Positions 63,856 to 64,000 of a stretch of DNA of 64,000 bases are shown here, in pieces. Both the position numbers and the translations under genes were made by a program. A model generated the notes under the pieces. That model ran no database searches. It was not told the DNA's origin and saw nothing but the letters and a program-made list of their open reading frames with translations. Where the stretch lies: positions 682,001 to 746,000 of the forward strand of contig NZ_JACHXY010000002.1 of NCBI RefSeq assembly GCF_014192415.1, in the 5' to 3' direction. This DNA is from Microbacterium proteolyticum (lineage in GTDB: Bacteria; Actinomycetota; Actinomycetes; Actinomycetales; Microbacteriaceae). The stretch's first letter is position 1, and each line of letters opens with the position of its first letter.

Positions 63856-63993
63856 TCAGAGCGAGCAGGAACCGCCGCCGCAGCACTGCGAGGCGGGCCG
63901 CGCAGCGTCATCCGCCTCGTCGGCAGGAGCGTTCAGCAGCGTGATCAGCGGCTTCTCAGCGGGCTTCGCGTCAGACATCGTGTCACCGGACAT
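63856..63993 (-). CDS. Very small protein with Cys-rich C-terminus (CCGGGSC)
   Basis: A 45-residue protein, MSGDTMSDAKPAEKPLITLL... ending QCCGGGSCSL. It has a Lys/Ala/Asp-rich body and three Cys in a Gly-rich tail, suggestive of metal binding. A second Met at 63978 is also in frame. Its stop directly abuts the MFS stop (convergent). I do not recognise an experimentally described family. The region upstream is cut by the window edge. Confidence 0.6.
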   Translation of the reverse strand: MSGDTMSDAKPAEKPLITLLNAPADEADDAARPASQCCGGGSCSL

Positions 63994-64000
63994 GCGCCCC

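Overview
The window looks like chromosome from a high-GC actinobacterium of the Microbacteriaceae, most likely Microbacterium or a close relative. The evidence is strong GC bias at third codon positions, many ATGA/GTGA stop-start overlaps, GTG and TTG starts, the actinobacterial forms of DapD, DapC, DapE, TatB, MarP, NrtR and DUF3117, and glycine cleavage genes behind a tandem glycine riboswitch. The genus is an inference; no rRNA or other marker gene is present.

Layout. 1-15.4 kb is backbone: the end of a DEAD-box helicase, a PHP phosphoesterase, an EEP-family hydrolase, aminopeptidase P plus a gamma-glutamyltransferase homologue, a three-gene type VII-secretion-like cassette (cassette 1, 6.8-9.3 kb), a stress-type membrane protein, a CBS/MgtE_N regulator, a DUF1003 protein, an Mrp ATPase, TatB, an O-methyltransferase and DUF3117. 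15.49-21.90 kb is a compact integrated element with lower GC and different codon use. It is bounded by a 17-bp direct repeat and inserted at the 3' end of a mannosyltransferase gene. It carries a tyrosine integrase, a replication-initiator-like gene with tandem repeats inside it, several small phage-like genes, a strongly structured noncoding block, a serine recombinase and a long noncoding tail. 21.9-34.2 kb returns to backbone: lysine/DAP biosynthesis (dapE, dapD, dapC), ferredoxin, dimethylargininase, citrate synthase, an AzlCD exporter with its regulator, and TypA. 34.4-44.3 kb is a Dpp/Opp peptide-ABC locus with a second solute-binding protein and a CPBP membrane protein. 44.5-49.3 kb is gcvTHP with its riboswitch. 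49.4-51.9 kb is a diverged second copy of the three-gene cassette (cassette 2). 52.1-64 kb holds a MarP-like protease, nrtR-nadA-nadB-nadC-cysteine desulfurase-glycosyltransferase, an ABC exporter, an MFS exporter broken by a nonsense codon, and a tiny Cys-tailed protein.

How the genes work together. The nad operon makes quinolinate and nicotinate mononucleotide; its desulfurase can build the 4Fe-4S cluster of NadA, and NrtR is the probable local repressor. gcvT-H-P is a glycine-induced operon. dapE/dapD and dapC supply diaminopimelate. The Dpp genes import peptides.

The two least-described items are (i) the duplicated cassette: a small helical protein with a YxxxD signal, a DUF1023-type alpha/beta hydrolase with a helical W-containing N-terminus, and a two-cysteine lipoprotein; and (ii) the 6.4-kb integrative element, whose att cores, paired integrase arm-type repeats, internal iterons and triple-hairpin region can be read directly from the sequence.
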